DNA of 64,000 bases from GAS188 sp963794475 (GTDB lineage Bacteria > Pseudomonadota > Alphaproteobacteria > Rhizobiales > Beijerinckiaceae), in contig CAWCDW010000003.1 of NCBI GenBank assembly GCA_963794475.1, positions 186,001 to 250,000 of the forward strand. Reading direction: 5' to 3'. The notes under the pieces are model-generated. The model searched no databases. It saw nothing but the letters and a program-made list of their open reading frames with translations, and was not told the DNA's origin. The translations under genes were made by a program, and so were the position numbers. Shown piece by piece: positions 25,053-34,174 of this stretch (position 1 is its first letter; every line of letters begins with the position of its first letter).

Positions 25053-25374
25053 GCGGACTAGATTCTCGTGCCCGGAGCTCGATTTGGCTTTGGGGAAAAG
25101 CTGCGATGGATACGCGAGGTGAAATAATTTCCGGTCGCATCCCTCATTGGCGGCTGCGTTGTGGCGTTCGCTATCCTCTGGCAGTTGGGCGCCAATCCCT
25201 CTTGACCTCGAGCGCGGCCAAAGCCTTCCCGGCTGATTGGCGGCATAGGCCACGATCCCAGCCGGACCTTTGAGATTTCACGGCGCGGAATTCTCGCGCT
25301 ACCTTGCAAAATCGAACCCGGCCGAAGCGCCGCGAAAGCCCGGCGGCGATCGGTCCGACGATGGGAGAAGCCCG

Positions 25375-25569
25375 ATGGATGAAGACAGGCTCAACATGGA
25401 GATCCGGAAATTCCTCAAGGAGGTCGGCGTCACCTCGCAGCGGGAGATCGAACGCGTGCTGCGCGAAGGCCAGGCGAAAGGCTCGACCCTGCATCTGAAG
25501 ATGGCGCTTACATCGAAGGATGTTCCCTCGCTCGAGCATGTCGTCGAGCACAAGATCAAGCTCGCCTGA
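25375..25569 (+). CDS. DUF6494 family small protein
   Basis: A 64-residue charged helical protein matching DUF6494: M-D-E-D-R-L-N-M-E-I-R-K-F-L-K-E-V-G-V-T-S-Q-R-E-I-E-R. Members are small alphaproteobacterial proteins of unknown function, commonly encoded beside metabolic dehydrogenases. It precedes the isocitrate/isopropylmalate-type dehydrogenase gene by 39 bases and is probably co-transcribed. Confidence 0.8.
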   Translation: MDEDRLNMEIRKFLKEVGVTSQREIERVLREGQAKGSTLHLKMALTSKDVPSLEHVVEHKIKLA

Positions 25570-25608
25570 ACCGGGAAGATGCCTGAGGCGCCACGCGACC
25601 CCGATTCG

Positions 25609-26721
25609 ATGAAAATTCTCGTTCTTCCGGGTGACGGCATAGGCCCCGAGATCACCGCGGCGACACTTCAAGTCTTGCGGGCGGCCGACGCGGCCTTGTC
25701 CTGCGGGCTCGGGTTCGAGAGGCGCGACATCGGGCTTGCGAGCCTGCGGGCCGAAGGGACCACCTTGCCGAAGGCGGTGCTCGAGCGCGTGCCCGAGGTC
25801 GACGGCGTCCTCCTCGGCCCGGTCTCTCATCTCGATTACCCGACGCGCCAGGAAGGCGGCCTCAACCCGTCGGCCGAGCTCAGAACGCGCTTCCAGCTTT
25901 TTGCCAATATTCGCCCGTGCCGCTCGCGCGAAGGCCTGACGCTGCTGCGCAAGCCGATGGACCTCGTCATCGTGCGCGAGAATACGGAAGGGTTTTACGC
26001 CGACCGCAACATGTTTGAAGGCTCGGGCGAATTCGCGCCCGAGCCCGACATGGCGCTCTCGCTGCGCAAGGTCACGGCGAAGGGCTCGCGCCGGATCGCG
26101 CAGGCGGCGTTTCGGCTCGCGAGCCGTCGTCGCCAAAAGGTGACGGCCGTGCACAAGGCCAATGTGCTGAAGCTCACAGACGGCCTTTTCCTGCGCGAGA
26201 CGCGCAAGGTCGCGGCGGAGTTTCCCGATGTCGAGCTCGAGGAGCTCATCGTCGATGCCACGGCGGCGCTCCTTATTCGCAATCCGGATCGCTTCGACGT
26301 GATCGTCACCACCAACATGTTCGGGGACATTCTCTCGGATGAGGCTTCCGAGCTCTCGGGAAGCCTCGGTCTCGGCGGCTCCATCAATCAGGGCGAGGAC
26401 ATTTGCGTCGCGCAAGCTCAGCACGGCTCGGCTCCCGACATCGCGGGGCAGAACAAGGCCAACCCGACATCGCTCATCCTGAGCGCCGCCATGCTGCTCG
26501 CCTGGCGTGGACGAAAGGACGGCAAACCCGCGCTCGAGCGCGCCGCGTCGCTCATCGAGGCCGCCATCGACCATGTGCTCGCGCGGCCCAAGCTCCGCAC
26601 GGCCGATCTCGGCGGCTCGCTCTCGACCGACGGCTTCGCGCTGGCGGTGGCCGAAGCCGTTGCGCGCCTCCAAGCGGCAAAAGCCGATCGCGCGACGAGC
26701 GATGCGGTTAGAGCGAGGTGA
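25609..26721 (+). CDS. Isocitrate/isopropylmalate dehydrogenase family protein
   Basis: A 370-residue NAD(P)-dependent beta-decarboxylating dehydrogenase. The motifs L-P-G-D-G-I-G-P-E, V-R-E-N-T-E-G-F-Y-A-D, H-K-A-N-V-L-K and N-M-F-G-D-I-L-S-D-E span the catalytic and metal-binding sites. Whether it acts on isocitrate, isopropylmalate, tartrate or homoisocitrate cannot be told; the lack of leuCD neighbours argues against leucine synthesis. I prefer the ATG at 25609 because it opens with the family N-terminus; ATG 25579 is possible. It follows the DUF6494 gene. Confidence 0.85.
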   Translation: MKILVLPGDGIGPEITAATLQVLRAADAALSCGLGFERRDIGLASLRAEGTTLPKAVLERVPEVDGVLLGPVSHLDYPTRQEGGLNPSAELRTRFQLFANIRPCRSREGLTLLRKPMDLVIVRENTEGFYADRNMFEGSGEFAPEPDMALSLRKVTAKGSRRIAQAAFRLASRRRQKVTAVHKANVLKLTDGLFLRETRKVAAEFPDVELEELIVDATAALLIRNPDRFDVIVTTNMFGDILSDEASELSGSLGLGGSINQGEDICVAQAQHGSAPDIAGQNKANPTSLILSAAMLLAWRGRKDGKPALERAASLIEAAIDHVLARPKLRTADLGGSLSTDGFALAVAEAVARLQAAKADRATSDAVRAR

Positions 26722-26796
26722 ATAAGCGTCGTTGACCGGCAGGCTTTTTGAGGCTCACGTCTCGCGTTGCCGCGTGACTGTGATATGGGCTGAACG

Positions 26797-27390
26797 ATGG
26801 CGACAAAGCTACCCCCCGATCTCACCATCTGCGGCCTTGACGAGCTCGGCGATCACTCGACGCGCGCCGTGACGCATGTGCTCTCGATTCTCGATCCGAA
26901 TTGGCCCGAGCCCGAGGCTTTCTGGGCCTACGACCCGCATCACCGCGTCGAGATGCATTTCAACGACGCGATCGAGCCCGGTCCGGGCATCGAGCTCCCG
27001 CAAGTGCGCCATGTCGAGGAGATTCTGGCCTTCGGGAGCGCGTTCCAGCGTGATCTCGCGGCCCGGCGCGAAGCGCATCTCCTGATTCATTGCCATGCCG
27101 GGATTTCACGCTCCACCGCCGCGATGACGACCTTGCTGATGCAGGCCGATCCGGAAGAGACGGAGGAGCGCATATTCGAGCGGCTCGTCGCCATCAGGCC
27201 CAAGGCCTGGCCGAACTCGCTGATGATCGGCTTTGCCGACGATCTTCTCGGGCGCGGCGGCCAACTGACCGCGGCCCTCCGACGCCATTACGGCCGAAGG
27301 CTCGCGCTTCGCCCCGAGCTTGCTGAAGTGATGGCCGGCCTCAACCGCGCTCGCGAGGTCGAAATGGCGGTGATGCCGGAGAAGCGTTGA
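26797..27390 (+). CDS. Dual-specificity/tyrosine phosphatase-like protein
   Basis: A 197-residue protein with the phosphatase P-loop H-C-H-A-G-I-S-R-S near residues 98-106; C99 is the nucleophile and R105 binds phosphate. A candidate general acid is D57 (F-N-D-A). No membrane segment. This cytosolic family, common in alphaproteobacteria, is annotated as protein tyrosine phosphatase; natural substrates are unknown. It starts 75 bases after the dehydrogenase gene. Confidence 0.85.
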   Translation: MATKLPPDLTICGLDELGDHSTRAVTHVLSILDPNWPEPEAFWAYDPHHRVEMHFNDAIEPGPGIELPQVRHVEEILAFGSAFQRDLAARREAHLLIHCHAGISRSTAAMTTLLMQADPEETEERIFERLVAIRPKAWPNSLMIGFADDLLGRGGQLTAALRRHYGRRLALRPELAEVMAGLNRAREVEMAVMPEKR

Positions 27391-27778
27391 GCGCTCTTTG
27401 TGGGCCTCGTCGGCCCCTTTTTGCCGCCCCCCGAAAGGAAGAGATCGGGCGCTGGCCGAGCTGTGACGGCAGATATGCGGCCTGGTGAGGCTCGGGAGGG
27501 GTGCATACGGGTGTCATGGTGAGATGGAGATGCGCTTTATCGATCCCCACCTCACCTCCCCTTTGCAAGGGGAGGATATTGAGAGGTTTGTGCTTTTTGC
27601 CTGCGGTTCCAAAGCAAGAGAAGCGAACGTGATTGGCTTCCGGCAAGCTCGATAATTTTGGCAAAAGCCGACTTGGAAAGCCGACTTGGCAAAAGCCTGG
27701 AAAACGCCGAGCATCGGCTTTCTCACATAGCTGCCCGTTTCCCCCTCAGCGCGCCAGATGAAGCAAAGGCGAGAGGCC
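27391..27778. other. Intergenic region with a small inverted repeat
   Basis: About 390 bases between the phosphatase and MFS genes. It contains a perfect 9-bp hairpin (27555-27575, CCTCCCCTT / AAGGGGAGG with a TGC loop) without a T-run, so it looks like a palindromic repeat rather than a terminator. An imperfect duplication of about 13 bases (GCAAAAGCCGACTTGG) lies near 27660-27690. Confidence 0.5.
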
Positions 27779-29140
27779 ATGAATTCGCCCTCCGAGGACA
27801 CTGTGCCCGAAACTTCGCCGGCGCCCGTGAGCGCCATCGAAGCGGCCGTCATCAACAAGATCGCCTGGCGCATCCTGCCGCTCGCCACCATCGCCTATTG
27901 TGTCGCCTTCATCGATCGCACCAATGTCGCGGTCGCGGCGCTGACGATGAACGAGGATCTCAACTTCACCGCCACCGTCTTCGGCTTCGGCGCCGGCATC
28001 TTTTTTTTCGGCTATTTCATCTTCGAGGTGCCGAGCAATGTGATCCTCGAGCGCGTGGGCGCGCGCCGCTGGATCGCGCGCATCATGATCACCTGGGGAA
28101 TTTTCTCGGCGGCCTCGGCATTCGTCACGGGGCCGAAAAGCTTCGTCCTGGTGCGCTTTCTCCTGGGCGCGGCCGAGGCGGGGTTCTTCCCGGGAATGGT
28201 GTTCTACTTCACCTATTGGTTCCCCGACCGCTACCGCGGCCGCGCCATCGCGGCTCTCTTTTTTGCCCAGCCGATCGCCAATGCTCTCGGAAACGCGATC
28301 TCGGGCCTGATCCTCGGCATGGACGGCATTCTCGGCTTGCGGGGCTGGCAATGGGTCTTCATTCTCGAAGCGCTACCCGCGGTGATCTTGGCGTTCGTGG
28401 TGCTCTTCGCGATGATCGATCGGCCCGCGCTCGCCGCCTGGCTTCGCCCGGACGAGCGGGCCTGGCTCGAGACGGAGCTCGAAAGCGAGCGGCGCAAGAT
28501 TGAAGGCAGGGAACGGCTGAGCCTGTGGAAGGCGCTCGCCGATCCGCGCGTCTTCGCCTTGGCCATGATCTATCTTACGAGCTCGACCGCGAGCTACGGC
28601 ACGACCTTCTTCATGCCGCAGATCGTCAAGGGCCTCGGCCTTTCCAACACGATGACCGGCCTTGTCTCGGCGATCCCCTTCCTTGTCGGCATGGCGGGGC
28701 TCGTGATCTGGGGATGGTCCTCTGACAAGAGCGGGGAACGACGCTGGCACCTGATCAGCGCGTCCGTCGTCGGCTTCATCGGCCTTGCAGGCGCCGGCGT
28801 TTTCGGAAGCTCTTACTGGGCGCTCGCGGCGATGTCGCTCGCCATTCTCGGGATATACGGCTCGCGAACGTCCTTCTGGCCGTTGCCGTCGCAATTCCTC
28901 AGTGGCACGGCAGCGGCGGGCGGCATCGCCTTCATCAACGCCATCGGCAATCTCGGCGGCTATTTCGGCCCCTTCGTCGTGGGCTGGATCAAGGACGAGA
29001 CGAAGAGCTTCGAGATGGGCCTCTATTTCCTCGCGCTCTGCTCGCTCGCCTCGGCCGCGATCACCTTCTTCGCCCCGCGCGCGGTCGCCGGACGAAGCTT
29101 CGCGACGATGACCAAGCCTCAGGTCCGCCGCACCGCGTGA
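27779..29140 (+). CDS. MFS transporter, anion:cation symporter type
   Basis: A 453-residue protein with twelve hydrophobic segments. The sequence F-I-D-R-T-N-V-A-V-A-A-L in helix 1 and Y-F-I-F-E-V-P-S-N-V in helix 2 are the ACS (phthalate/tartrate/hexuronate) subfamily signature. It probably imports an organic anion with a proton. The start at 27779 is preceded by GCGAGAGG; an ATG at 27758 is less well placed. The neighbouring dehydrogenase could in principle use an imported tartrate-like substrate, a speculation only. Confidence 0.85.
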   Translation: MNSPSEDTVPETSPAPVSAIEAAVINKIAWRILPLATIAYCVAFIDRTNVAVAALTMNEDLNFTATVFGFGAGIFFFGYFIFEVPSNVILERVGARRWIARIMITWGIFSAASAFVTGPKSFVLVRFLLGAAEAGFFPGMVFYFTYWFPDRYRGRAIAALFFAQPIANALGNAISGLILGMDGILGLRGWQWVFILEALPAVILAFVVLFAMIDRPALAAWLRPDERAWLETELESERRKIEGRERLSLWKALADPRVFALAMIYLTSSTASYGTTFFMPQIVKGLGLSNTMTGLVSAIPFLVGMAGLVIWGWSSDKSGERRWHLISASVVGFIGLAGAGVFGSSYWALAAMSLAILGIYGSRTSFWPLPSQFLSGTAAAGGIAFINAIGNLGGYFGPFVVGWIKDETKSFEMGLYFLALCSLASAAITFFAPRAVAGRSFATMTKPQVRRTA

Positions 29141-29243
29141 GCGAAAGGGCGACGGGCGCTCTTCTTCCCGCTGGCTGCGCCTCTAAACGCTGCGGTTTTG
29201 CTAAGTTCGCTGCCAAAACCCGCTTGCGGAAATCATAAGGTGC

Positions 29244-29264
29244 GTTATATACAACAACATATAC
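29244..29264. promoter_or_regulatory. Imperfect palindrome before the MarR gene, candidate operator
   Basis: TATAT (29246-29250) and ATATA (29259-29263) flank ACAACAAC, in AT-rich DNA just upstream of the MarR start codon. MarR proteins usually bind such palindromes over their own promoters. Confidence 0.45.
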
Positions 29265-29277
29265 GAGAAGCACCCTT

Positions 29278-29733
29278 ATGACCAAAGCCATCGAAACCGA
29301 CGTGCTGTACCTGCTCTATGACGTGGCGCGCCTCATGCGCACGCGCGCTGACCAGCGGGCGCGGCGGCAACACGGAATGACGCGCGCTCAATGGGTCATC
29401 CTGAGCTGGCTCGAGCGTCAGTCGGGCATCTCGCAAAGCGACCTTGCGGGCCTCGTGGAAGTGGAACCCATCACCGTTTGCCGGCTTGTCGACAGGCTTG
29501 AGGCCCGCGGCCTCGTGGAGCGCCGCGCCGACCCCAAGGATCGCCGCGTCAAGCGGCTTCACCTCACGGAGAAGGCAAAGCCCGTGCTCGATGAGATCCA
29601 TTCCTGGCGCGACGAGTTGCGCGAGGAGGTGACGGCCGGCATTTCCGATGCCGCCCTCAAGTCGCAAGTCGATACCCTGCTGCGCATGAAGGCCAATCTT
29701 GTGCAGTCGCCGATGTTCGCGCAGGCCGTGTAA
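29278..29733 (+). CDS. MarR family transcriptional regulator
   Basis: A 151-residue winged-helix protein. The recognition helix and wing read S-Q-S-D-L-A-G-L-V-E-V-E-P-I-T-V-C-R-L-V-D-R-L-E and R-R-A-D-P-K-D-R-R-V-K-R-L-H-L-T, typical MarR. It precedes emrA by 10 bases and is the probable repressor of the efflux operon, released by a small lipophilic ligand. AT-rich operator-like DNA lies upstream. Confidence 0.9.
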   Translation: MTKAIETDVLYLLYDVARLMRTRADQRARRQHGMTRAQWVILSWLERQSGISQSDLAGLVEVEPITVCRLVDRLEARGLVERRADPKDRRVKRLHLTEKAKPVLDEIHSWRDELREEVTAGISDAALKSQVDTLLRMKANLVQSPMFAQAV

Positions 29734-29743
29734 GGGCGCCGTG

Positions 29744-31123
29744 ATGAGCCGAGGAAATGTGAAGATCGTCCGCCCTGGCGGCGAGATCGTCGAGATCAAG
29801 TCCACGGGCGGCGCGCCCCAGGAAGCCGGCGCCGAGCCCGTGGACGTGACCCAGGCCCGGAAATTCCCGGCCGATGCCGAGATGGCCGCGGTCCCGAGCT
29901 CCATGCCGGCGCATGCGAAAGGCGAGGCGCGCGAGCGAGTCCCGATCGCGCGCAAAGAGGCTCCCGTAGCGCGACGGGAAGCGCCAGCGCCCGTGACCCC
30001 GATCGACGCGACCGGAAAGCCGGCGCGACGGGCGAGCGGGAGACGGCGCCTTCGCACCTTGCTTATGCTCGGCGGCATCGCGGTGGTGATGGTCGGCGCC
30101 GCCGTCTTCTGGATGCGCGGCGGCCGCTATGTCTCGGCCGACGACGCCTATGTGAGGGCAGCGAAGCTGATGGTGTCGACGGATGTCTCGGGCCTCGTCT
30201 CCGAGGTCGACGTGCATGAGGGCCAGAAGGTCGAGTCTAACCAGGTGCTGTTCAAGATCGATCCGCGGCAATTCCAGATCGCCTTGGAACAAGCCAAGGC
30301 GCAGCTCGGGCAAGTCGAATTGTCGATCAACGCGACGAAGGAGGATTACCGGCGCATCCTGAGCGACATCGACGCGCAGAACGCGCAGGTCGATCTGGCG
30401 CAAACCAATTTCGATCGGGCATCTTCCCTTCTCAAGACCGATTTCGGCACGCGAGCCACGTACGATCAGACACATTTCACGCTGCTGGCCGCGCAAAAGA
30501 CCTTGCAGTCGTTGAAGCAGCAGGCGCAGGTCACGCTGGCCCGCCTCAACGGAAACGTCGACGCGCCGGTCGAGACCATGCCGCAATGGCAACAGGCGAA
30601 GGCTCAGGTCGACGAGGCGCAAAGGCAGCTCGACCACACGGTGGTGCGCGCGCCCTTCGCCGGAATCGCGACCCAGGTCGATGCCTTGCAGCTCGGCACT
30701 TATCTCGTTTCCCAGACCGCGGCGCTCACCAACACCGGCGCGGTCGGCCTCGTCTCGACGAGCCACGCCTGGGTCGACGCCAATCTGAAGGAGACCGACC
30801 TCACCTATGTGAAGCCGGGCGACCCGGTGAAGATCTCGGTCGATTCGTACCCCGGGCGCGACTGGTCCGGAAAAGTCGAAAGCATCAGCCCGGCGAGCGG
30901 GGCCGAGTTCTCGATCCTGCCGCCGCAGAACGCGAGCGGCAACTGGGTGAAGGTCGTGCAACGCATCCCGGTGCGGATCACGGTCGAGCAGAAGGAAGGC
31001 TACCCGGTCCTGCGTTCCGGAATGAGCGTCATTGTCGATATCGACACCGGCCATAAGCGAACCCTTTCCGAGCTCTGGGGCGGAGCGCCGGCGGAGAGGA
31101 CCAATGTCGCCGACCAAAATTAA
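29744..31123 (+). CDS. emrA: HlyD/EmrA family membrane fusion protein
   Basis: A 459-residue periplasmic adaptor. A cytosolic, disordered, Pro/Ala-rich N-terminus of about 100 residues precedes one membrane helix (L-L-M-L-G-G-I-A-V-V-M-V-G-A-A-V-F). Then come the lipoyl/beta-barrel halves with A-Y-V-R-A-A-K and V-R-A-P-F-A-G and a coiled-coil hairpin rich in Gln, Ala and Leu. It links an inner membrane DHA2 pump to an outer membrane channel. The long N-terminal tail is unusual for EmrA. It overlaps emrB by 20 bases. Confidence 0.9.
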   Translation: MSRGNVKIVRPGGEIVEIKSTGGAPQEAGAEPVDVTQARKFPADAEMAAVPSSMPAHAKGEARERVPIARKEAPVARREAPAPVTPIDATGKPARRASGRRRLRTLLMLGGIAVVMVGAAVFWMRGGRYVSADDAYVRAAKLMVSTDVSGLVSEVDVHEGQKVESNQVLFKIDPRQFQIALEQAKAQLGQVELSINATKEDYRRILSDIDAQNAQVDLAQTNFDRASSLLKTDFGTRATYDQTHFTLLAAQKTLQSLKQQAQVTLARLNGNVDAPVETMPQWQQAKAQVDEAQRQLDHTVVRAPFAGIATQVDALQLGTYLVSQTAALTNTGAVGLVSTSHAWVDANLKETDLTYVKPGDPVKISVDSYPGRDWSGKVESISPASGAEFSILPPQNASGNWVKVVQRIPVRITVEQKEGYPVLRSGMSVIVDIDTGHKRTLSELWGGAPAERTNVADQN

Positions 31124-32657
31124 AGCACCCGAGGACGAGGCGCCGAAGCACCGCGGCATCATCACCGTATGCGTGATGGCCGCGACCTTGATGCAGGCGC
31201 TCGATCAGACGATCGCCAATGTGGCGCTCCCTTATATGCAAGGGAGCCTGTCGGCGACCTCCGACCAGATCACCTGGGTGCTGACCTCTTACATCGTCGC
31301 CGCCGCCATCATGACCTCGCCGGTCGGCTGGCTGTCGTCGCGCTTCGGCCGCAAAGCGTTTTTCATCACCTGCCTCGCCGGCTTCACACTCGCCTCGATG
31401 CTGTGCGGGCTTGCCGAATCGCTTACGCAAATGGTGCTGTTTCGGCTGTTGCAGGGCATGTTCGGCGCGGCTCTCGTGCCGCTTTCGCAAGCCACGATGC
31501 TCGACCTCTATCCGCCCGAGCAACGCGGCTCGGCGATGGCGCTGTGGGGGATGGGCGTGATGGTGGGGCCGATTCTCGGCCCGACGCTCGGCGGCTATCT
31601 CACCGACGCCTACGATTGGCGCTACGTCTTCTACATCAATCTGCCGATCGGCGTGCTCGCCATCTGCGGCCTCGTCTTTTTCCTTGGCGATACGCGGCGC
31701 AATACCAAGCTCCCCTTCGATTGGACCGGCTTTCTCGTGCTCAGCCTCGGCATCGGGGCTTTGCAGCTCATGCTCGACCGCGGCGAGCAGAAGGATTGGT
31801 TCGGCTCGGCCGAGATCGTGACCGAGGCGGTGCTCGCGGGCCTCGGCCTTTATCTTTTCGTTGTGCATGTCTGGCTCGCCGAGAAACCCTTCATCACGCC
31901 GCGCATCTTCTCCGACATCAATTTCACCTCGGGGTTCCTGGTGATGTTCGCGGTCAGCATGGTGCTGCTGTCGAGCTCCGCGCTGCTCGCGCCCTACTTG
32001 CAAAATCTCGCCGGCTATCCGGTGAGCACGGCGGGGCTTCTGATGGCGCCGCGCGGCGTCGGCACCATGATCGCCATGATGATCGCGGGACGGCTGACGA
32101 ACCGTGTCAATCCGCGGCTCTTGATGCTCATCGGCGTGGTGCTTCTTGCGGGCAGCCTCTGGCAAATGACGAGCTGGACGCCCGACATCGCGGCGTGGCC
32201 CTTGGCGATCACGACCGCCGTGCAAGGCTTCGGGCTCGGCTTCGTTTTCATTCCGCTGCAGGTCGTCGCCTTCGCATCGCTGCCTGCGGAGCTTCGCACC
32301 GACGGGACGGCCCTCTTCGCCCTCATCCGCAACGTTGGCAGCGCCATCGGCATTTCGGTCACTTCCTTCTTGCTGGCGCAGAATACGCAGATCATGCACT
32401 CGGAGATCGCGCAGAGCGTCACCCCCTTCAACCGTATGCTGCAGACGGGCGGCGCCTATGCATATTGGAACAGCGCGACCTCGGCCGGGTTGTCGGCGCT
32501 CAACAACGAGGTCACGCGGCAATCGCTCAACATCGCCTATGTGGACGATTTCAAGCTGATGCTCTGGGTGAGCCTGCCGACCGCGCTCCTGCTCCTGTTC
32601 ATGCGCAAGCCGCGTGTGGCGGCAGCGCCAAGCGCCGAACACGCCGTGCTCGACTAG
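31104..32657 (+). CDS. emrB: DHA2 family MFS multidrug transporter (EmrB type)
   Basis: A 517-residue, 14-helix drug:proton antiporter. Motif L-D-Q-T-I-A-N-V-A-L-P-Y-M near residue 33 and W-V-L-T-S-Y-I in helix 2 are the DHA2 hallmarks. With EmrA it forms a tripartite pump through the envelope. The ATG at 31104 overlaps the emrA end by 20 bases, so the two are coupled. No outer membrane channel is in the window. Confidence 0.92.
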   Translation: MSPTKIKAPEDEAPKHRGIITVCVMAATLMQALDQTIANVALPYMQGSLSATSDQITWVLTSYIVAAAIMTSPVGWLSSRFGRKAFFITCLAGFTLASMLCGLAESLTQMVLFRLLQGMFGAALVPLSQATMLDLYPPEQRGSAMALWGMGVMVGPILGPTLGGYLTDAYDWRYVFYINLPIGVLAICGLVFFLGDTRRNTKLPFDWTGFLVLSLGIGALQLMLDRGEQKDWFGSAEIVTEAVLAGLGLYLFVVHVWLAEKPFITPRIFSDINFTSGFLVMFAVSMVLLSSSALLAPYLQNLAGYPVSTAGLLMAPRGVGTMIAMMIAGRLTNRVNPRLLMLIGVVLLAGSLWQMTSWTPDIAAWPLAITTAVQGFGLGFVFIPLQVVAFASLPAELRTDGTALFALIRNVGSAIGISVTSFLLAQNTQIMHSEIAQSVTPFNRMLQTGGAYAYWNSATSAGLSALNNEVTRQSLNIAYVDDFKLMLWVSLPTALLLLFMRKPRVAAAPSAEHAVLD

Positions 32658-33250
32658 ATCGGAAAGCTCGGATGAGGGGTGTTCGATGTCCGCTTTGCCC
32701 CTGATAGCCGCGCGAGTGGAGACATTTCGGGAGGTCCGGGTTGGGTCAAAGCCGGCCTCAGGAGGCTGCCAAGGCGGCGCCTGTTTCGCGCCGGATCGCG
32801 GCCCTGCCAGCGCAAGCTCCGAGAGGCTTTGAGGGCCCGAGATCACTTTGTCGCCGTCGATCGTGTAGGTTCCCCTACATGCGATCGTTGGGTTTCTACA
32901 TCCGCTTCATGGACGAAATCCGACGTGGTGGCGGCGCAGCGCGGTCAAGACCTTCAATCGGGTTGCGTTCGACCGGGAGAAGCATTCGGGCAAGACGTTC
33001 ATCGACCGGATCGAGCACGGCTTCGACTTTCTAGTGGCCGAAATCTGACGCTTGGCGCCCCGCCGGTTTGGCCGCTTGCGATCCAAGTCATGGGAATTGC
33101 CAAGGGCAGGCGTCGAACCCAAAGCGGACATGTGTGTAGCGTCCGGCAGCGCTCTCCGTCACGCGCTCGAGTCTTCTAATCGCAGCCGAAAAATGCTAGC
33201 ATCGCGCTTCGTTATCCGATTTCCTACACTACGCCAACAGCGAGTTTGCC
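32658..33250. other. Noncoding stretch with repeat fragments and a reverse transcriptase remnant
   Basis: No intact gene. The sequences near 32690-32715 and 33107-33135 look like the short 'CGAACCCAAAGCGGACAT' type repeats common between rhizobial genes. A reverse transcriptase fragment lies at 32889-33048. Confidence 0.5.
32889..33048 (+). pseudogene. Reverse transcriptase remnant
   Basis: The plus strand reads F-Y-I-R-F-M-D-E in one frame (a match to the Y-x-R-F-x-D-D catalytic box) and, one frame over, K-T-F-I-D-R-I-E-H-G-F-D-F-L, matching the conserved K-T-F-I-G-R-I-E-R-G-F-D-F-L-G-Y of group II intron-like reverse transcriptases. The stop TGA follows. The piece is short, with a frameshift and an internal deletion, so it is a relic. 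Confidence 0.55.
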
Positions 33251-34174
33251 ATGACACGTCGCGTAGCGGTAATCGGCGCTGGCACCATCGGCGCCAGCTG
33301 GGCAGCCATCTTCCTCGCCCGCGGTTTCGAGGTGGCCGCCACCGATCCCGCGGCCGGCGCGGAAGACTTTGCACGCCACTTTATCAACAATGCCTGGCCG
33401 ACACTGCAAAAGCTCGGGCTGGTCGTGCCCGGCGCAAGTGCCGAACGTATGCGTTTCCACCGCGGCGTGGCCGCGGCCGTCAACGGTGCAGAGTTCGTCC
33501 AGGAAAACGGGCCGGAGCGCGAGGATCTGAAAATCGAGTTGTTCGCCGAGATTGATGCCGCGCTACCGGACGACACGGTGATCGCCTCGAGCTCGTCGAG
33601 CCTGCTGATCAGCCGCGTGACCACAAAATGCACGCACCCGCAGCGCTGCGTGATCGGCCACCCATTCAATCCGCCTCATCTGATTCCACTGGTTGAGGTC
33701 GTCGGCGGTGAAAAGACATCAGCTCAGGCGATCGCCGCGACGATGGATTTCTACCGTGCGCTCGGCAAGCACCCTATCCATATCAAGAAGGAAGTGTGCG
33801 GCCATGTCGCCAACCGATTGCAGATGGCGTTATGGCGCGAAGCCATCCACCTGGTGACCGAAGGCGTGGTCTCAGTCGCTGATGCCGACGCTGCGATCGC
33901 CTTCGGCCCCGGCCTGCGCTGGGCGCTGATGGGGCCGCACCTGACGTTTCATCTCGGCGGAGGCGAAGGCGGCATGACTCATTTCATGGCGCATCTCGGT
34001 GGCGCAATGCAGAGCCAGATGGACGATCTCGGCACGACGCGGCTCACAGAGCCAGTGCGCAAATTGATCATCGATGGCGTCGCGGCGGAGGCCGGCTCGC
34101 GCAGCATCGGCGATCTGCAACGCTGGCGTGACCGCAAGCTGATCGAAATACTGAAGGTGTCAGGAACGCCCTAG
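33251..34174 (+). CDS. 3-hydroxyacyl-CoA/L-carnitine dehydrogenase-type protein
   Basis: A 307-residue NAD-dependent dehydrogenase. The Rossmann motif V-A-V-I-G-A-G-T-I-G-A-S-W is at residues 5-17, and the 3-hydroxyacyl-CoA dehydrogenase signature G-H-P-F-N-P-P-H-L-I-P-L-V-E-V-V-G-G is near 137-154. The P-P-H-L-I-P-L wording resembles L-carnitine and L-gulonate 3-dehydrogenases more than FadB. Substrate not certain. It lies in an accessory patch with mobile-element remnants and a second related gene. Confidence 0.82.
   Translation: MTRRVAVIGAGTIGASWAAIFLARGFEVAATDPAAGAEDFARHFINNAWPTLQKLGLVVPGASAERMRFHRGVAAAVNGAEFVQENGPEREDLKIELFAEIDAALPDDTVIASSSSSLLISRVTTKCTHPQRCVIGHPFNPPHLIPLVEVVGGEKTSAQAIAATMDFYRALGKHPIHIKKEVCGHVANRLQMALWREAIHLVTEGVVSVADADAAIAFGPGLRWALMGPHLTFHLGGGEGGMTHFMAHLGGAMQSQMDDLGTTRLTEPVRKLIIDGVAAEAGSRSIGDLQRWRDRKLIEILKVSGTP

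Noticed and set aside
24825..25253. Upstream extension of the DUF1989 gene in the same frame
   Set aside because: The added residues include an IS481-type remnant and no family similarity; the ATG at 24824 gives the normal N-terminus.
25171..26673. 500-codon minus-strand frame opposite the isocitrate/isopropylmalate-type dehydrogenase
   Set aside because: Antisense shadow; Arg-rich, low complexity, no domain.
31029..32846. 605-codon minus-strand frame opposite emrB
   Set aside because: Antisense of a 14-helix transporter gives long His/Glu/Arg-rich frames; no family signal.
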